A stretch of 53,854 bases of DNA from Cytophagales bacterium (lineage in GTDB: Bacteria > Bacteroidota > Bacteroidia > Cytophagales > Cyclobacteriaceae), in the NCBI GenBank assembly GCA_022360875.1, contig JAKSBZ010000377.1, positions 1-53,854 on the forward strand, written 5' to 3'. The translations under genes and the position numbers were made by a program. Numbering within the stretch: the stretch's first letter is position 1; each line of letters starts with the position of its first letter. Below the pieces are notes generated by a model. The model did not search any database, was not told the DNA's origin, and saw only the letters and a list, made by a program, of their open reading frames with translations. Shown here piece after piece: positions 16,415 through 25,508 of the stretch.

Positions 16415-17713
16415 TTAAATATTTATAGAATTAATAATTCTTTCCAAAAAATCCTGATTGTCAAAAGATTGGCTGGGCGTTGTGCCAAAGCGGAGAGCGA
16501 TAAGTTCCAGCGACGGAACAATAAAAATGCGCTGTCCCTGAAATCCCTGGGCGATAAAGCAGTCTTCGGGGATGTTCGGTATGCTCTTTCCGGCTGATGA
16601 GCTTTTTTTGTTTAGCCAGAAATGCGCGCCGTAGGTTCCCAAGGAGCCATAAGATGGCTGCAGGCTGAAGTTTACCCAGTAGTCAGAAAACAGCGGCTTT
16701 CCGTTCCATCGGCCGTTCTGCAGATAAAGCTGCGCGAAATTGGTCCAGTCCCGCAGCGAGGCCCAGCCGTACGACGAGCCGACAAAGGTTTTCCGCCGGT
16801 CGGTTTCTAGGAAGAAATGTTTCATGTTCAGTGCCGAGGCAAAAGATTCATAGGGAAAGCGCAGGTACTCCTTTTCTGTGGCAAAATACGACTTGAGAAT
16901 GCCGCACAGCAAATTGGTGGTTCCGGATGAGTAGCGCCATTTTTTTCCGATGGGTTCGGAAAGCGTCGAGCTTAGCGCGTAGCCGAACATGTCATGCTGC
17001 AAATACAGCATGTTGGTGACATCCGAGTACCGATGGTATTCTTCCGACCAGTCGAGCCCGGAGTTCATTTGCAGCAAGTGACGAACAGTAAGATGTTTTC
17101 TCTGATCTTTCGCCCATTCGGGCGCCAAATGCGAATCGTCCAGCGAAAGGCGTCCTTCATATTCAAGAATTCCGACCAGCGCATTCACCCAGCTTTTAGT
17201 CATCGACCAGCCCAGCAGGGGAGTATCCGGTCCGATGCCCGGTCCGTACCGTTCGTAGATGTTTTGTCCGCGGTGGATGACCATTACAGCTTTGGTGTGG
17301 AGCTTGGGCGCAAAAAGCGTGTGCAAGTTAGAAAAGTTTTGGCGGCAAGTATCGCGGTATTCGCTTTTTTGGGGAAGCAAGGGCTTAGGTTTGGAAATGT
17401 AAGGCTTGGAAGAAGGCAAACGGAGGATGGCGCCCAGTCCTTGGTGGAAGTAAGCTTTGCTTTTTATCAGAAAAAAAAGACCGCTGGTGACCGAAAGGTC
17501 TGAGGGCCTAAAGGTGTTTTTCGTCAGCTTGCTGAAAAAGCTGGTGAAATCGTGGCGGACAATAGCGTGGAATTCCCTTCGTGCGATGAAAAGCTGCGAG
17601 CACAGGTTTTTGGCATTGAAGCCGGTGAGGATGAGCAGGGTTTTGTAAATGTATAAAAAAAAAGGAGTGAGAAACAGGAAAAGGAAGGCTGTGAAAAGCA
17701 GTGTATTTAACAT
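16415..17713 (-). CDS. Beta-lactamase-fold serine hydrolase, membrane-anchored
   Basis: 432 residues. An N-terminal hydrophobic segment (LFTAFLFLFLTPFFLYIYKTLLIL) would anchor it in the membrane or act as an uncleaved signal. The class C beta-lactamase/esterase fold is visible: SMTK (residues about 173-176, nucleophile Ser and Lys), then YSSGTTN in the place of the YxN motif, and SYGTYGAHFWLN near the end of the fold where KTG/HxG would lie. It is probably an esterase, peptidase or low-activity beta-lactamase-related enzyme rather than an antibiotic resistance enzyme. The ComEC gene upstream is read in the same direction with a 33-bp gap, so cotranscription is possible. Confidence 0.8.
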   Translation of the reverse strand: MLNTLLFTAFLFLFLTPFFLYIYKTLLILTGFNAKNLCSQLFIARREFHAIVRHDFTSFFSKLTKNTFRPSDLSVTSGLFFLIKSKAYFHQGLGAILRLPSSKPYISKPKPLLPQKSEYRDTCRQNFSNLHTLFAPKLHTKAVMVIHRGQNIYERYGPGIGPDTPLLGWSMTKSWVNALVGILEYEGRLSLDDSHLAPEWAKDQRKHLTVRHLLQMNSGLDWSEEYHRYSDVTNMLYLQHDMFGYALSSTLSEPIGKKWRYSSGTTNLLCGILKSYFATEKEYLRFPYESFASALNMKHFFLETDRRKTFVGSSYGWASLRDWTNFAQLYLQNGRWNGKPLFSDYWVNFSLQPSYGSLGTYGAHFWLNKKSSSAGKSIPNIPEDCFIAQGFQGQRIFIVPSLELIALRFGTTPSQSFDNQDFLERIINSINI

Positions 17714-17746
17714 AATGCCTGGTGGGTAAGGTTGATGAATCTAATT

Positions 17747-19690
17747 TTATCTAAAAAAATATTCGCCTTTGTAATTGATAAACCGGTAGTTGATTTTACC
17801 GTTTTGAGGGATGATTTTTTTCATTTTATCTATGGAATAGGGGGAATTGGAAGAGTCGATAATAACATAAAGTGCGTTCAGTTTTAGCAAAAGATTTTCG
17901 GTGTACAGCAGGGCATTGTTGGTTACAAAGATAAAGTCTACCGGAGGAAGTTCTTTAAGGTTTTCGCTCGATGGTTTCTTTTTAATCAAAGCAATTTTTT
18001 TGCCCTTCACCCTGTAAAAATTGACCCAGTTGTAATACAGTCCGAGTCTGGATGTTTGGTAATTGGTCAGGATTATTTTGGAAGTGTCTGGCTCGAAAAA
18101 AATGTGGTCGCCTTTTATTTCTGCGATGATTCTGGGAGCTTTTTGCTGTTCGGGGCGCGACAGATAGACTGCAGAGAACTGAATCAGCCCGGCGAGGGCT
18201 ATGGCGGTGCCTGTTTTCCGCTTGTTTTTAACAAGCAAAGCCAGCATAGTGCCCGATGCTGTGATGATTATGCCGAGGTAGGAGAGGAAGGTGAAAATAT
18301 CCAGCTGGACTATTCCCCACGAAGCTTGGGAAAGAAAATGGATAAACGTGTCATGTGCCGTTATGAGGTAAGAGATCGCGTAGCCTGTATACTGAGCAAT
18401 AAAAGGAACGGAAGCTGTCATAAGCAAGAGGCAAGAGCCGGAAAACAACAGAAAAGCAAAAGGAATGCTTACTAGACTGGCAACACAGCCCAGCAGCGAA
18501 AGTTCTCCGAAGTAGTAAATAAGCAGCGGGCTCGTACCTGTTTGCACGGCAAAAGATATCAGGAAAGTGCCCAGGATGTACTTGACGATTTGGTGTTTGT
18601 TTTTTAAAATTGGGTTAATAACGGGTAAAGCAAGAAGGATGCTGCCAACGGCCGCGTACGAAAGCTGGAAGCTGAGGCTCTGCCAGTCGGCTGGAAAAAT
18701 GAGTAAATGCACGAGCATGGATAGGAAGAATATGTTTGCCAGTCCGGTGTTGCGGTGGAGGATCCCGGACAAAAAGTAGAAGCCGAACATCAGCGAAGCT
18801 CTGACGACCGAGGCGGAAAAGCCGGCCAGGGCGCAATAGGCGAGCAGAGCTATGGCAAAAACCGAGAAACACCACCAGCGCTTGTGTCGTATCGGTTGCA
18901 GCAGAAAGTGCAGCAAGGTGGCCAAGATGCCCACGTGCAGGCCTGATACCGCAAGAATATGGCTGATGCCCGCGGTTTTGTAAAGCTCGCGGGTGTCTTT
19001 GCTGATTTCCTGTTTGTAGCCCACGGTTATTCCTTTGGCCAACGCGGCCTGTTCAGCTGGTAAATAGCGGTCAAAGACCTTGAAGAAATACCGCCGGACA
19101 TAGTCGGCAGGCTGCAGAGGAGCTGTGTTTGTTTTTTCAAAATCGGAAACGAAACCCTGCATGTATATGCCTTGCGACTGTAAATAGGCAAGGTAAGAGC
19201 CGTTCGAAGAGTTAGCGGCAAGGGGAACAAGCCGGTTGGCGAACACTATCTCGTCGTATAGCTTGAGCTGGCTTGTATCTGAAAAAAACACTTGGAATTG
19301 CCCTGTTGCTTTACTCCAGCTTCCCTTGCTTCGATGAAGTTCCCTCAGCGTTGCTTGCCAGCTGTTTCTCCCTTTTTTAAGGCTTTGAACGGTGGCGTGC
19401 AGGTAATCGCCTTTTGAGGTTTGGAGCGCGTTTTCTTTGTGTGTATTATGCTGGCGGCTGTGGAGCTGCATGCGAAAAAGACCAAGAGAGCTCAGGAAGA
19501 GAAACAAAAATGCCGCGGAAAAAAGTTTCAGTTTACCGAACAGAAGAAGAGTTATAATGCTGAAGGTAAAGAAAAAACAACAGTGGAACAGCAGCTGCTG
19601 GTTTGGCACGAATACAAATTTGCTTAGCAGAAGGCCTGAAAAGTAGGAGAGAAGTAAAAAAAATACAGGATATATAGACGATTTGTTCAT
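17747..19690 (-). CDS. comEC: ComEC/Rec2-family DNA-uptake channel protein (short form)
   Basis: 647 residues. Four or more N-terminal membrane segments (VFFLLLSYFSGLLLSKFVF) precede a DUF4131-like region, then the Competence domain with the family signature GISHILAVSGLHVGI (residues about 230-245) and many membrane helices to about residue 500. In Bacillus-type ComEC a metallo-beta-lactamase domain with HxHxDH follows; here the last 130 residues (IIAEIKGDHIFFEPD...) have no such motif, so only the channel part is present, as in other Bacteroidota. Role: import of single-stranded DNA across the inner membrane in natural transformation. No other competence genes are in view. Confidence 0.88.
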   Translation of the reverse strand: MNKSSIYPVFFLLLSYFSGLLLSKFVFVPNQQLLFHCCFFFTFSIITLLLFGKLKLFSAAFLFLFLSSLGLFRMQLHSRQHNTHKENALQTSKGDYLHATVQSLKKGRNSWQATLRELHRSKGSWSKATGQFQVFFSDTSQLKLYDEIVFANRLVPLAANSSNGSYLAYLQSQGIYMQGFVSDFEKTNTAPLQPADYVRRYFFKVFDRYLPAEQAALAKGITVGYKQEISKDTRELYKTAGISHILAVSGLHVGILATLLHFLLQPIRHKRWWCFSVFAIALLAYCALAGFSASVVRASLMFGFYFLSGILHRNTGLANIFFLSMLVHLLIFPADWQSLSFQLSYAAVGSILLALPVINPILKNKHQIVKYILGTFLISFAVQTGTSPLLIYYFGELSLLGCVASLVSIPFAFLLFSGSCLLLMTASVPFIAQYTGYAISYLITAHDTFIHFLSQASWGIVQLDIFTFLSYLGIIITASGTMLALLVKNKRKTGTAIALAGLIQFSAVYLSRPEQQKAPRIIAEIKGDHIFFEPDTSKIILTNYQTSRLGLYYNWVNFYRVKGKKIALIKKKPSSENLKELPPVDFIFVTNNALLYTENLLLKLNALYVIIDSSNSPYSIDKMKKIIPQNGKINYRFINYKGEYFFR

Positions 19691-19726
19691 CCTGTATTTT
19701 CAGCGATTTTCAAACCAAAAGCCACA

Positions 19727-20170
19727 CTATATCATAGTCATGGGAATTTGAATTTCACCGTCTTGAATAAAGGGAGATCCCGATTTGGCAAAGCCGAACT
19801 TTTGATAAAGAAAAATGGAGCTGGGCTGGCAGCAGAGCGAAATTTTCAGTCCCTGAGTATTCGGATTGGCCTGTATGTCTTTGATGATTGCTTGCACTAG
19901 GGAAGTGCCGACTCCTTTGGTGCGGTATTCCTTTAGTACTGCGCATCTTTCCAGTACGATTTCACCTTCCCCGAATCGCCACCGCGCCGCGCCGCAGGCT
20001 TTGCTGTTTTCGTCATAGGCGAGGAATTGCTCGGATATCAGATCAAGGTCTTCTTTCTCCGCAGGGTAAGAGGATATTTCTTTCGAAAAAACCAGATTCC
20101 TGATTTGCAGAGCAACGGAAAGCTCTTGAGCTGTCGAAATTTTTTTAATGGTAATCACAAATAAAAACAA
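19727..20170 (-). CDS. GNAT-family N-acetyltransferase
   Basis: 147 residues. The acetyl-CoA loop is visible as RTKGVGTSLVQAII (Q/RxxGxG/A, residues about 84-97), preceded by VLERCAVLKEYR and followed by CCQPSSIFLYQKFGFAKSG, the usual N-acetyltransferase end. The layout with an early AARWRF strand resembles the ElaA/YjcF type. Substrate not predictable. Start is uncertain: the first four residues before VITIKKIS could be absent if a GTG start is used. It is read in the same direction as comEC, 36 bp upstream. Confidence 0.83.
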   Translation of the reverse strand: MFLFVITIKKISTAQELSVALQIRNLVFSKEISSYPAEKEDLDLISEQFLAYDENSKACGAARWRFGEGEIVLERCAVLKEYRTKGVGTSLVQAIIKDIQANPNTQGLKISLCCQPSSIFLYQKFGFAKSGSPFIQDGEIQIPMTMI

Positions 20171-20272
20171 ATATTAGATCATTACAGACTGTGTAAATAT
20201 CAAAGTAATGAATATTTTTAAAGAATCTGAATTTATTTTTTTAGATAATAAAAAAAGGTTTTAGGCATTGCA

Positions 20273-20280
20273 TATATTTG
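20273..20280 (+). promoter_or_regulatory. TATATTTG -7 box upstream of the LpoB-like gene
   Basis: TATATTTG followed by CATC fits the Bacteroidota -7 box TAnnTTTG. It is 121 bases before the ATG at 20401. A TTG -33 box at the right distance is not obvious. Confidence 0.35.
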
Positions 20281-20400
20281 CATCCCGTAATACTTTTTTA
20301 TTTTAATAAGATAAATTTATTCATAACATCAACACGTGAACATATGTAACAATATGGCGCGTTTCCGTTCGTATACATTTTAAACAAAGTAAGTCATACT

Positions 20401-20997
20401 ATGAAGCATTTATTTTCGAGTAAAATTAATTTTTTAGCACTTCTGTTCGGTATTATGGTGTTTGGTTGTTCTCGGCACACGGTTACCCGTCTTAATCCTT
20501 CTCAGCAAATTGATCTTAGCGGAAGATGGAATGACAGCGATGACCAAATGGTTGCAGAGTCTATGATTGGGGATGTGCTGAACAGACCATGGGTCGCTCG
20601 TTTTCAGGCCGCTCACAAGCGCAGACCTGTGGTTATCGTTGGGTTTGTGAAAAATAAGACGGATCAGCATATAGAATCGGATGTGTTTGTCACTTCGCTG
20701 GAAGAAGAGTTTATTAGATCAGGCAGCGTAAGGGTGGTGCAGAACAGCGAGTTCCGAGAAAAGCTTAGACAGGAGCGTGCTCAGCAGCAGGATTATTCAT
20801 CGAAGGAAACAGCAAAGAAATTTGGTAAAGAACTGGGTGCAGACTTTATGCTTTTCGGAAAAATTAATTCGGTGAAGGATGAGTACGGTAAGAAAAAGGT
20901 TATTGCCTATACGGTTAGCCTTGAACTGGACGACATAGAAACAAATGAAAAGGTTTGGCTGAACAAAAAAACCATCAAAAAATTCATTGAGAATTAA
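20401..20997 (+). CDS. LpoB-like lipoprotein (penicillin-binding protein activator family)
   Basis: 198 residues. Lipoprotein signal ending LLFGIMVFGC (Cys about 23). The mature protein carries the LpoB family pattern: SGRWNDSDDQMVAESMIGDVL, then VVIVGFVKNKTDQHIESDVFVTSLEEEFIRSG, VVQNSEFREKLRQERAQQQDY and KELGADFMLFGKINSV. In Enterobacteria LpoB spans the periplasm from the outer membrane and activates PBP1b. A similar job in peptidoglycan synthesis is inferred, but these Bacteroidota homologues could act on another partner. The gene 67 bp downstream, in the same direction, is a TPR-like lipoprotein and forms a two-gene unit with it. Confidence 0.85.
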   Translation: MKHLFSSKINFLALLFGIMVFGCSRHTVTRLNPSQQIDLSGRWNDSDDQMVAESMIGDVLNRPWVARFQAAHKRRPVVIVGFVKNKTDQHIESDVFVTSLEEEFIRSGSVRVVQNSEFREKLRQERAQQQDYSSKETAKKFGKELGADFMLFGKINSVKDEYGKKKVIAYTVSLELDDIETNEKVWLNKKTIKKFIEN

Positions 20998-21064
20998 TTT
21001 GTTCAGAAAAATGCAGACTGGGCAGCTTTTCAGCTGCCCAATGTTTCGCTATTGTCTAAAGAAG

Positions 21065-22474
21065 ATGAGAAGTAGAGGAATTATCGCGGGAATTCTGCTG
21101 TGTTTTTCGTCCTGTGCGAGCTATTATCAGAAGAATCTGAAGTTTAATACGGATTTTGCTTCCGGGCAGATTGAGAGAGCAAAAAAAGACTTGGACAAAT
21201 CGAGCAAGGAGGCGTTCAAGAACAACCGTTATCTGTATTATGTGAATCAAGGAGTGGTTGGCCAGTTGCTGGGCGATTACCGGCAGAGCAATGAATGGTT
21301 TGAGAAAGCGTATTTGTTCAACGAAGACTTCCGGAAAAGTTTTTTGGAAGAAGGGGCTTCGTTTTTGGTAAATGACAAACTCAAGACTTACACTCCTGAA
21401 GATCACGAACAGTTCTATGTGCTGTATTACAAGGCGGTGAATTACATTAAACTGGCTAAGTGGGATGAAGCCTTGGTGGAATGCAAAAGACTGATCAGCC
21501 TGACAAATGTGCTTTCGGATAAAAAGAAGGTGAAAAACAAGTTCAGAGAAGATGCTTTTGCCCATGTGCTCATAGGCCTGGTTTACGATGCTCTCCGGGA
21601 CTACAACAATGCGTTTATAGCTTACAGGAATGCTCTGAGAATTTACGAAAATCAGTACCGCCCACTGTTTGGCATTGAGGCGCCTCGTCAGCTGAAGGAA
21701 GATCTGCTTCGGACAGCTTATCTTGTTGGTTTTTACGAAGAACTGGAGTCGTATCAAAAGAAATTTGGAATGACATATGTTCCTGAAGACAACCAGCAAA
21801 CTGGTGAACTGGTGTTTTTGTGGAACAACGGATTGGGACCTGTGAAAACCGAGTGGAGTCTGGATTTTGTGATTTTTCCCGGCGGGCCGGGAGCGGTGAT
21901 GTTCAGGAATGAAGACTTAGGCTGGGCCTTTCCGTTTCCTGTAGGATCTGGCGATAAAATCAGTCTTGAAAAACTTAGGGTTGTTCGCATTGCTCTGCCA
22001 AAATATGTAGAGCGGCCTTTGATGTTCAGCGGGGCGAACCTGCAGGCCGGAAGCCTGCAGAGTGATTTTAATTTAGGGGAAGACGTGAATATCATATCCC
22101 GCAAGCTGCTTAGTGAGCGGATGTTTCTGACTGTCGGCAAAACCTTGCTGCGTGTGGCGCTTAAGCAAGCGGCTTCCGAACAAATCCGGAAAAAGAATCA
22201 GGGCTGGGGAGTTGCGGCCAATCTACTGGCTAGCTTCACAGAACAAGCAGATACCAGAAACTGGCAGACTTTGCCGCATTCGATCTATTACACGCGCATG
22301 CGTCTGCCGGAAGGAGAGCAGGAAGTACAACTGAATTTGCATTCGGATTTTGGAAGTCAGTACAATCAGAAGAGAACATTTAAGTACAATATAAGAAGAG
22401 GACAGACTCAGTTTGCAGCTTTTTCTTCGTTGGAAGTGGCCCCCTATTTTCGGTCGGAAAAACTCGAGCATTAG
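21065..22474 (+). CDS. TPR-type lipoprotein partner of the LpoB-like protein
   Basis: 469 residues from the ATG at 21065, which begins a lipoprotein signal MRSRGIIAGILLCFSSC; the longer frame from 20987 overlaps the previous gene and hides it. Residues about 20-260 contain TPR-like helical repeats (LLGDYRQSNEWFEKAYLFNEDF, AKWDEALVECKRLI, LRDYNNAFIAYRNALRIYENQ). The rest is beta-rich (LVFLWNNGLGPVKTEWSLDFVIFPGG). It resembles the proteins annotated as COG3014, which I recall near LpoB homologues in other bacteria; this is recall, not a search result. Probably a scaffold at the outer membrane in cell-wall synthesis. Cotranscription with the LpoB-like gene is likely. Confidence 0.75.
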   Translation: MRSRGIIAGILLCFSSCASYYQKNLKFNTDFASGQIERAKKDLDKSSKEAFKNNRYLYYVNQGVVGQLLGDYRQSNEWFEKAYLFNEDFRKSFLEEGASFLVNDKLKTYTPEDHEQFYVLYYKAVNYIKLAKWDEALVECKRLISLTNVLSDKKKVKNKFREDAFAHVLIGLVYDALRDYNNAFIAYRNALRIYENQYRPLFGIEAPRQLKEDLLRTAYLVGFYEELESYQKKFGMTYVPEDNQQTGELVFLWNNGLGPVKTEWSLDFVIFPGGPGAVMFRNEDLGWAFPFPVGSGDKISLEKLRVVRIALPKYVERPLMFSGANLQAGSLQSDFNLGEDVNIISRKLLSERMFLTVGKTLLRVALKQAASEQIRKKNQGWGVAANLLASFTEQADTRNWQTLPHSIYYTRMRLPEGEQEVQLNLHSDFGSQYNQKRTFKYNIRRGQTQFAAFSSLEVAPYFRSEKLEH

Positions 22475-22620
22475 CAGATGAATCCGTCTTGTGTTCAGTG
22501 TTTGTCCAAGAATGAAGGCTTTTTTGCAGATGTGTGAAATAGAATCGGGCAGCAGGCGTTTTCTACACGGCGCTTTCGGCATTGTTCAACAGTTGGCGCC
22601 GTGTTTACAATTGATTATAT

Positions 22621-23289
22621 TTGCTGACGAATTTTTACAGAAAGAAATTGGAAACATTGACAATAGACAGGACTGCTGTAGACAGGGGCTTGGTTTTGCC
22701 CGTGATGGAGGCATTTTACACAATTCAGGGAGAAGGATTTTATCAGGGCCATGCGGCTTATTTCATAAGGCTGGGCGGCTGCGATGTGGGCTGTGTTTGG
22801 TGCGATGTGAAGGAATCCTGGGATGCAGACAGTCATCCGCTGTATACAGTGGAACAGATTGTCCGGAAAGCCAGTGAGGAGGCCGCAGGGAAGCTTGTCG
22901 TGCTGACTGGCGGAGAACCGCTGATGTACAACTGCCAGCCGCTGACTGATGCGCTGCGCAAGGCGGGATTCCAGGTTAATATTGAAACCTCGGGGGCGCA
23001 TCCTCTTTCCGGCGCTTTTGACTGGATTTGTCTTTCGCCCAAAAAGTTCAAGCCTGCCGTTCCCGAAATATTCGGGAAAGCAAACGAGCTGAAAGTGGTG
23101 GTATACAACAAAGCCGATTTTGCCTGGGCAGAGGAACTGGCTCAGAAAGTTGACAAAGACTGCCGATTGTATCTGCAGCCCGAGTGGAGTAAATCGGCTA
23201 AGCTGATGCCGCTGCTGGTGGAGTATGTGAAGAACAATCCGAAGTGGAGAGTTTGCGTGCAGATTCATAAATACATGGATATTCCATAA
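22621..23289 (+). CDS. queE: 7-carboxy-7-deazaguanine synthase QueE
   Basis: Radical-SAM enzyme that turns 6-carboxy-tetrahydropterin into 7-carboxy-7-deazaguanine on the way to queuosine. 222 residues from a TTG at 22621. The core starts PVMEAFYTIQGEGFYQGHAAYFIRLGGCDVGCVWCDVKESW, with CxxxCxxC for the 4Fe-4S cluster, TGGEPL for SAM contact and a DWICLSPKKFKP strand. The start is uncertain: other TTG codons (22648, 22660) or the ATG at 22705 are possible, but a short extension before the ME(A)FYTIQGEG motif is usual in Bacteroidota. Neighbouring queC/D are not in view. A terminator follows at 23309-23346. Confidence 0.93.
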   Translation: MLTNFYRKKLETLTIDRTAVDRGLVLPVMEAFYTIQGEGFYQGHAAYFIRLGGCDVGCVWCDVKESWDADSHPLYTVEQIVRKASEEAAGKLVVLTGGEPLMYNCQPLTDALRKAGFQVNIETSGAHPLSGAFDWICLSPKKFKPAVPEIFGKANELKVVVYNKADFAWAEELAQKVDKDCRLYLQPEWSKSAKLMPLLVEYVKNNPKWRVCVQIHKYMDIP

Positions 23290-23308
23290 AGAATGTGTCA
23301 TTTTGGCT

Positions 23309-23346
23309 AAAAAGGCTTCTGTTTAAAACAAAAGCCTTTTATTTTT
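23309..23346 (+). terminator. Terminator after queE
   Basis: AAAAGGCTTCTGTTT and AAACAAAAGCCTTTT pair over 15 bases with one mismatch and a 2-3 base loop, followed by ATTTTTATT. Confidence 0.75.
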
Positions 23347-23370
23347 ATTGCAAAAGTAAAATGTAAGACA

Positions 23371-25311
23371 ATGGCTAAAAAATTACGGATTTTTTTGATC
23401 TTGTTTTGGGCGTTCAGTGCGGTGTGCCCTGGGTTTTCTCAGAGCCGAAAAGTCAGCAAAAAAGCACAGGCGCTCTATGAGCGGGCTAATAAACAGATTC
23501 GGACACGTGATTTTGAAAATGCCAAGAAAACACTGGAAAAAGCAATAAAGAAAGATCCAGAATTTTTAGCGGCTTACATGAAGCTGGCAAGCTGCTACGC
23601 TGTTTTCGGAGATGTCAGAAAAGAAAATGAAATTTACATGCGGGTGCTGGAAAAAAACATCGTTCCCCGCAAATATCCACGTGTTTATGCTTCGCTGGCC
23701 AACTACGAGTTTGGAAAAGGCAAGTATCTGGAAGCCAGGAAGAATGCGCAGGAATACTTGAAATATTTAACTTCGGACAGAAGACTTAACAGCCGCTGCC
23801 GGCGGATTGTCGAAAATGTGGATTTCGCGTTGAAAACGATGAAAAATCCGCAGGAGTTCGAACCTCGAAGGCTTGAAAAACCGCTGAATCAGTTTGGTCT
23901 TCAGTATTTCCCAACGTTGACGGTCGATGGGAAGACAATTTTTTTTACCAAGAGAGACAAATACGGACGTTCTTTCGACGAGGATATTTATTACAGCACT
24001 AAGGATAAGAAAGGCAACTGGTCGGTGCCGCGGTCTATATCCAAGACAATCAACACGCCTTTCAACGAAGGAACCTGTTCCATTTCAGCTGACGGTAAGA
24101 CATTGATTTTCACTTCGTGCGCCAACAAAGCTAGAAAAAGCTATGGCAACTGTGACCTGTACGTTTCGTACCGGCAGGGAAATCGATGGTCGAAGCCAAA
24201 AAATCTGGGACCGAGCATCAATACTAAATACTGGGAATCTCAGCCTTCGCTAACCGCCGACGGGCGAATGCTGTACTTTGTTTCTGACCGACCGACAGGA
24301 CTTGGAGGCCGCGATATTTATTTCGCTTACAGGAAAAAGGACGGAACGTGGTCGCATTCGATAAATCTCGGTCCGAAAATCAATACAAGAGGCGAAGACA
24401 TAGGGCCGTTTATACATGTGAACGGCGAAACCTTGTATTTTGCTTCGGACAGCCGCAAGGGAATGGGAGGCTTTGATTTGTATTTTGCCAATCGAAGCTC
24501 TGAAGGCTGGTCGGAGGTGAAGCATATGGGCTATCCGATAAACAACCACGATGATCAGATTTCGCTTGTGGTGTCGACAGACGGAAAGAAAGGTTACTAT
24601 TCGGAAGATGTTGAAGAAAATGGAGCGGTGTTCAGCTATATGTACCAGTTTGACATTCCCGAAGTGTTGAAGATAGAAAAGCAGACAAATTATGTGCAGG
24701 GTATAGTGCGTGATGCTGTCACAAAGCAGCCTTTGGCATCGGTTATTGAGCTGAGCGAGTTGGAAACGGACAGTCTGCTGGCCAAGGTGCGTTCTGATTC
24801 CATAACAGGGCAGTATTCATTTGTGCTGAACGAAGGGAAGGAATATGGGCTTTTTGCTAGTTCGCCGGGCTATCTATTTCATTCCGAAACTTTTAATCAT
24901 GTGGTTAAGGATGACATAAATGAGCCTCTTGAATTGGATATTGAAATGCAACCGATTAAAGAACGGACGGAAGTGCGACTCAACAATGTGTTTTTTCAGA
25001 CCGGTAAATACCAGGTGCAGGAAAAGTCTTTTTCGGAACTAAGAAAAGTTGCTTCTTTTTTGAAAAAAAGTCCGAACCTGGAAGTCCTTATCGAAGGTCA
25101 TACCGATGATGTGGGATCTGAATTGGATAATCAGCAGCTGTCCGAAAAAAGGGCTCAGGCGGTGTACAATTTTTTGATTGGGCAGGGAGTGAATGTGAGC
25201 CAAATTGGCTACAAGGGTTTTGGGGAGTCGGCTCCTGTTGCCCCTAATGATTCGGATCTTAACCGGCAGAAAAATCGTCGGATAGAATTCAGAATTGTGA
25301 AAAATGGCTAA
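23371..25311 (+). CDS. PorE-like OmpA protein (TPR, PD40 propeller, CRD, OmpA)
   Basis: 646 residues with a signal peptide ending VCPGFSQ. Order of domains: TPR-type helices (residues about 27-165; ALYERANKQIRTRDFENAKKTLEKA), a PD40/WD40-like propeller (about 170-420) with repeats such as WSVPRSISKTINTPFNEG and SQPSLTADGRMLYFVSDR, a carboxypeptidase-regulatory-type domain (about 440-530; VQGIVRDAVTKQPLASV), and an OmpA peptidoglycan-binding domain (about 540-646; LIEGHTDDVG, RRIEFRI). This exact order is that of PorE, a type IX secretion accessory anchored to peptidoglycan. PorE-like proteins are numerous in Bacteroidota, so a T9SS role is an inference; no other por genes are nearby. Confidence 0.85.
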   Translation: MAKKLRIFLILFWAFSAVCPGFSQSRKVSKKAQALYERANKQIRTRDFENAKKTLEKAIKKDPEFLAAYMKLASCYAVFGDVRKENEIYMRVLEKNIVPRKYPRVYASLANYEFGKGKYLEARKNAQEYLKYLTSDRRLNSRCRRIVENVDFALKTMKNPQEFEPRRLEKPLNQFGLQYFPTLTVDGKTIFFTKRDKYGRSFDEDIYYSTKDKKGNWSVPRSISKTINTPFNEGTCSISADGKTLIFTSCANKARKSYGNCDLYVSYRQGNRWSKPKNLGPSINTKYWESQPSLTADGRMLYFVSDRPTGLGGRDIYFAYRKKDGTWSHSINLGPKINTRGEDIGPFIHVNGETLYFASDSRKGMGGFDLYFANRSSEGWSEVKHMGYPINNHDDQISLVVSTDGKKGYYSEDVEENGAVFSYMYQFDIPEVLKIEKQTNYVQGIVRDAVTKQPLASVIELSELETDSLLAKVRSDSITGQYSFVLNEGKEYGLFASSPGYLFHSETFNHVVKDDINEPLELDIEMQPIKERTEVRLNNVFFQTGKYQVQEKSFSELRKVASFLKKSPNLEVLIEGHTDDVGSELDNQQLSEKRAQAVYNFLIGQGVNVSQIGYKGFGESAPVAPNDSDLNRQKNRRIEFRIVKNG

Positions 25312-25402
25312 AGAAATCATGTTTCCTCAGGTTTTGTTTTAGCGCTGATTTGAATTTTTTCTTGGAATCTTGCCGAACTCGTTTTACATTCGTATTTCAA
25401 AT

Positions 25403-25490
25403 ACAGGGGTGCCTTATAACAACGGGCTGAGAGTATACCCTAGTTCTTCGGAACAAACCTGATCCCGGTAATGCGGGCGTAGGTAGTGTT
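25403..25490 (+). promoter_or_regulatory. TPP (THI-element) riboswitch
   Basis: The conserved TPP aptamer blocks occur in order: AGGGGTGCC at 25405, GGGCTGAGAGTATACCC at 25424, then ACCTGATCCCGGTAATGC (25458-25474) and GGGCGTAGGTAG. The TonB-receptor ATG lies 18 bases beyond the aptamer end. I see no T-run terminator between them, so TPP binding probably blocks translation start (inference). It sets the receptor gene under thiamine control. Confidence 0.95.
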
Positions 25491-25508
25491 AACTTTAACA
25501 GATACAAC

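Noticed and set aside
25403..25508. Terminator-type attenuator in the TPP leader
   Set aside because: No GC-rich stem followed by a T-run exists between the aptamer and the ATG, so a transcription attenuator is not supported; translational control is preferred.
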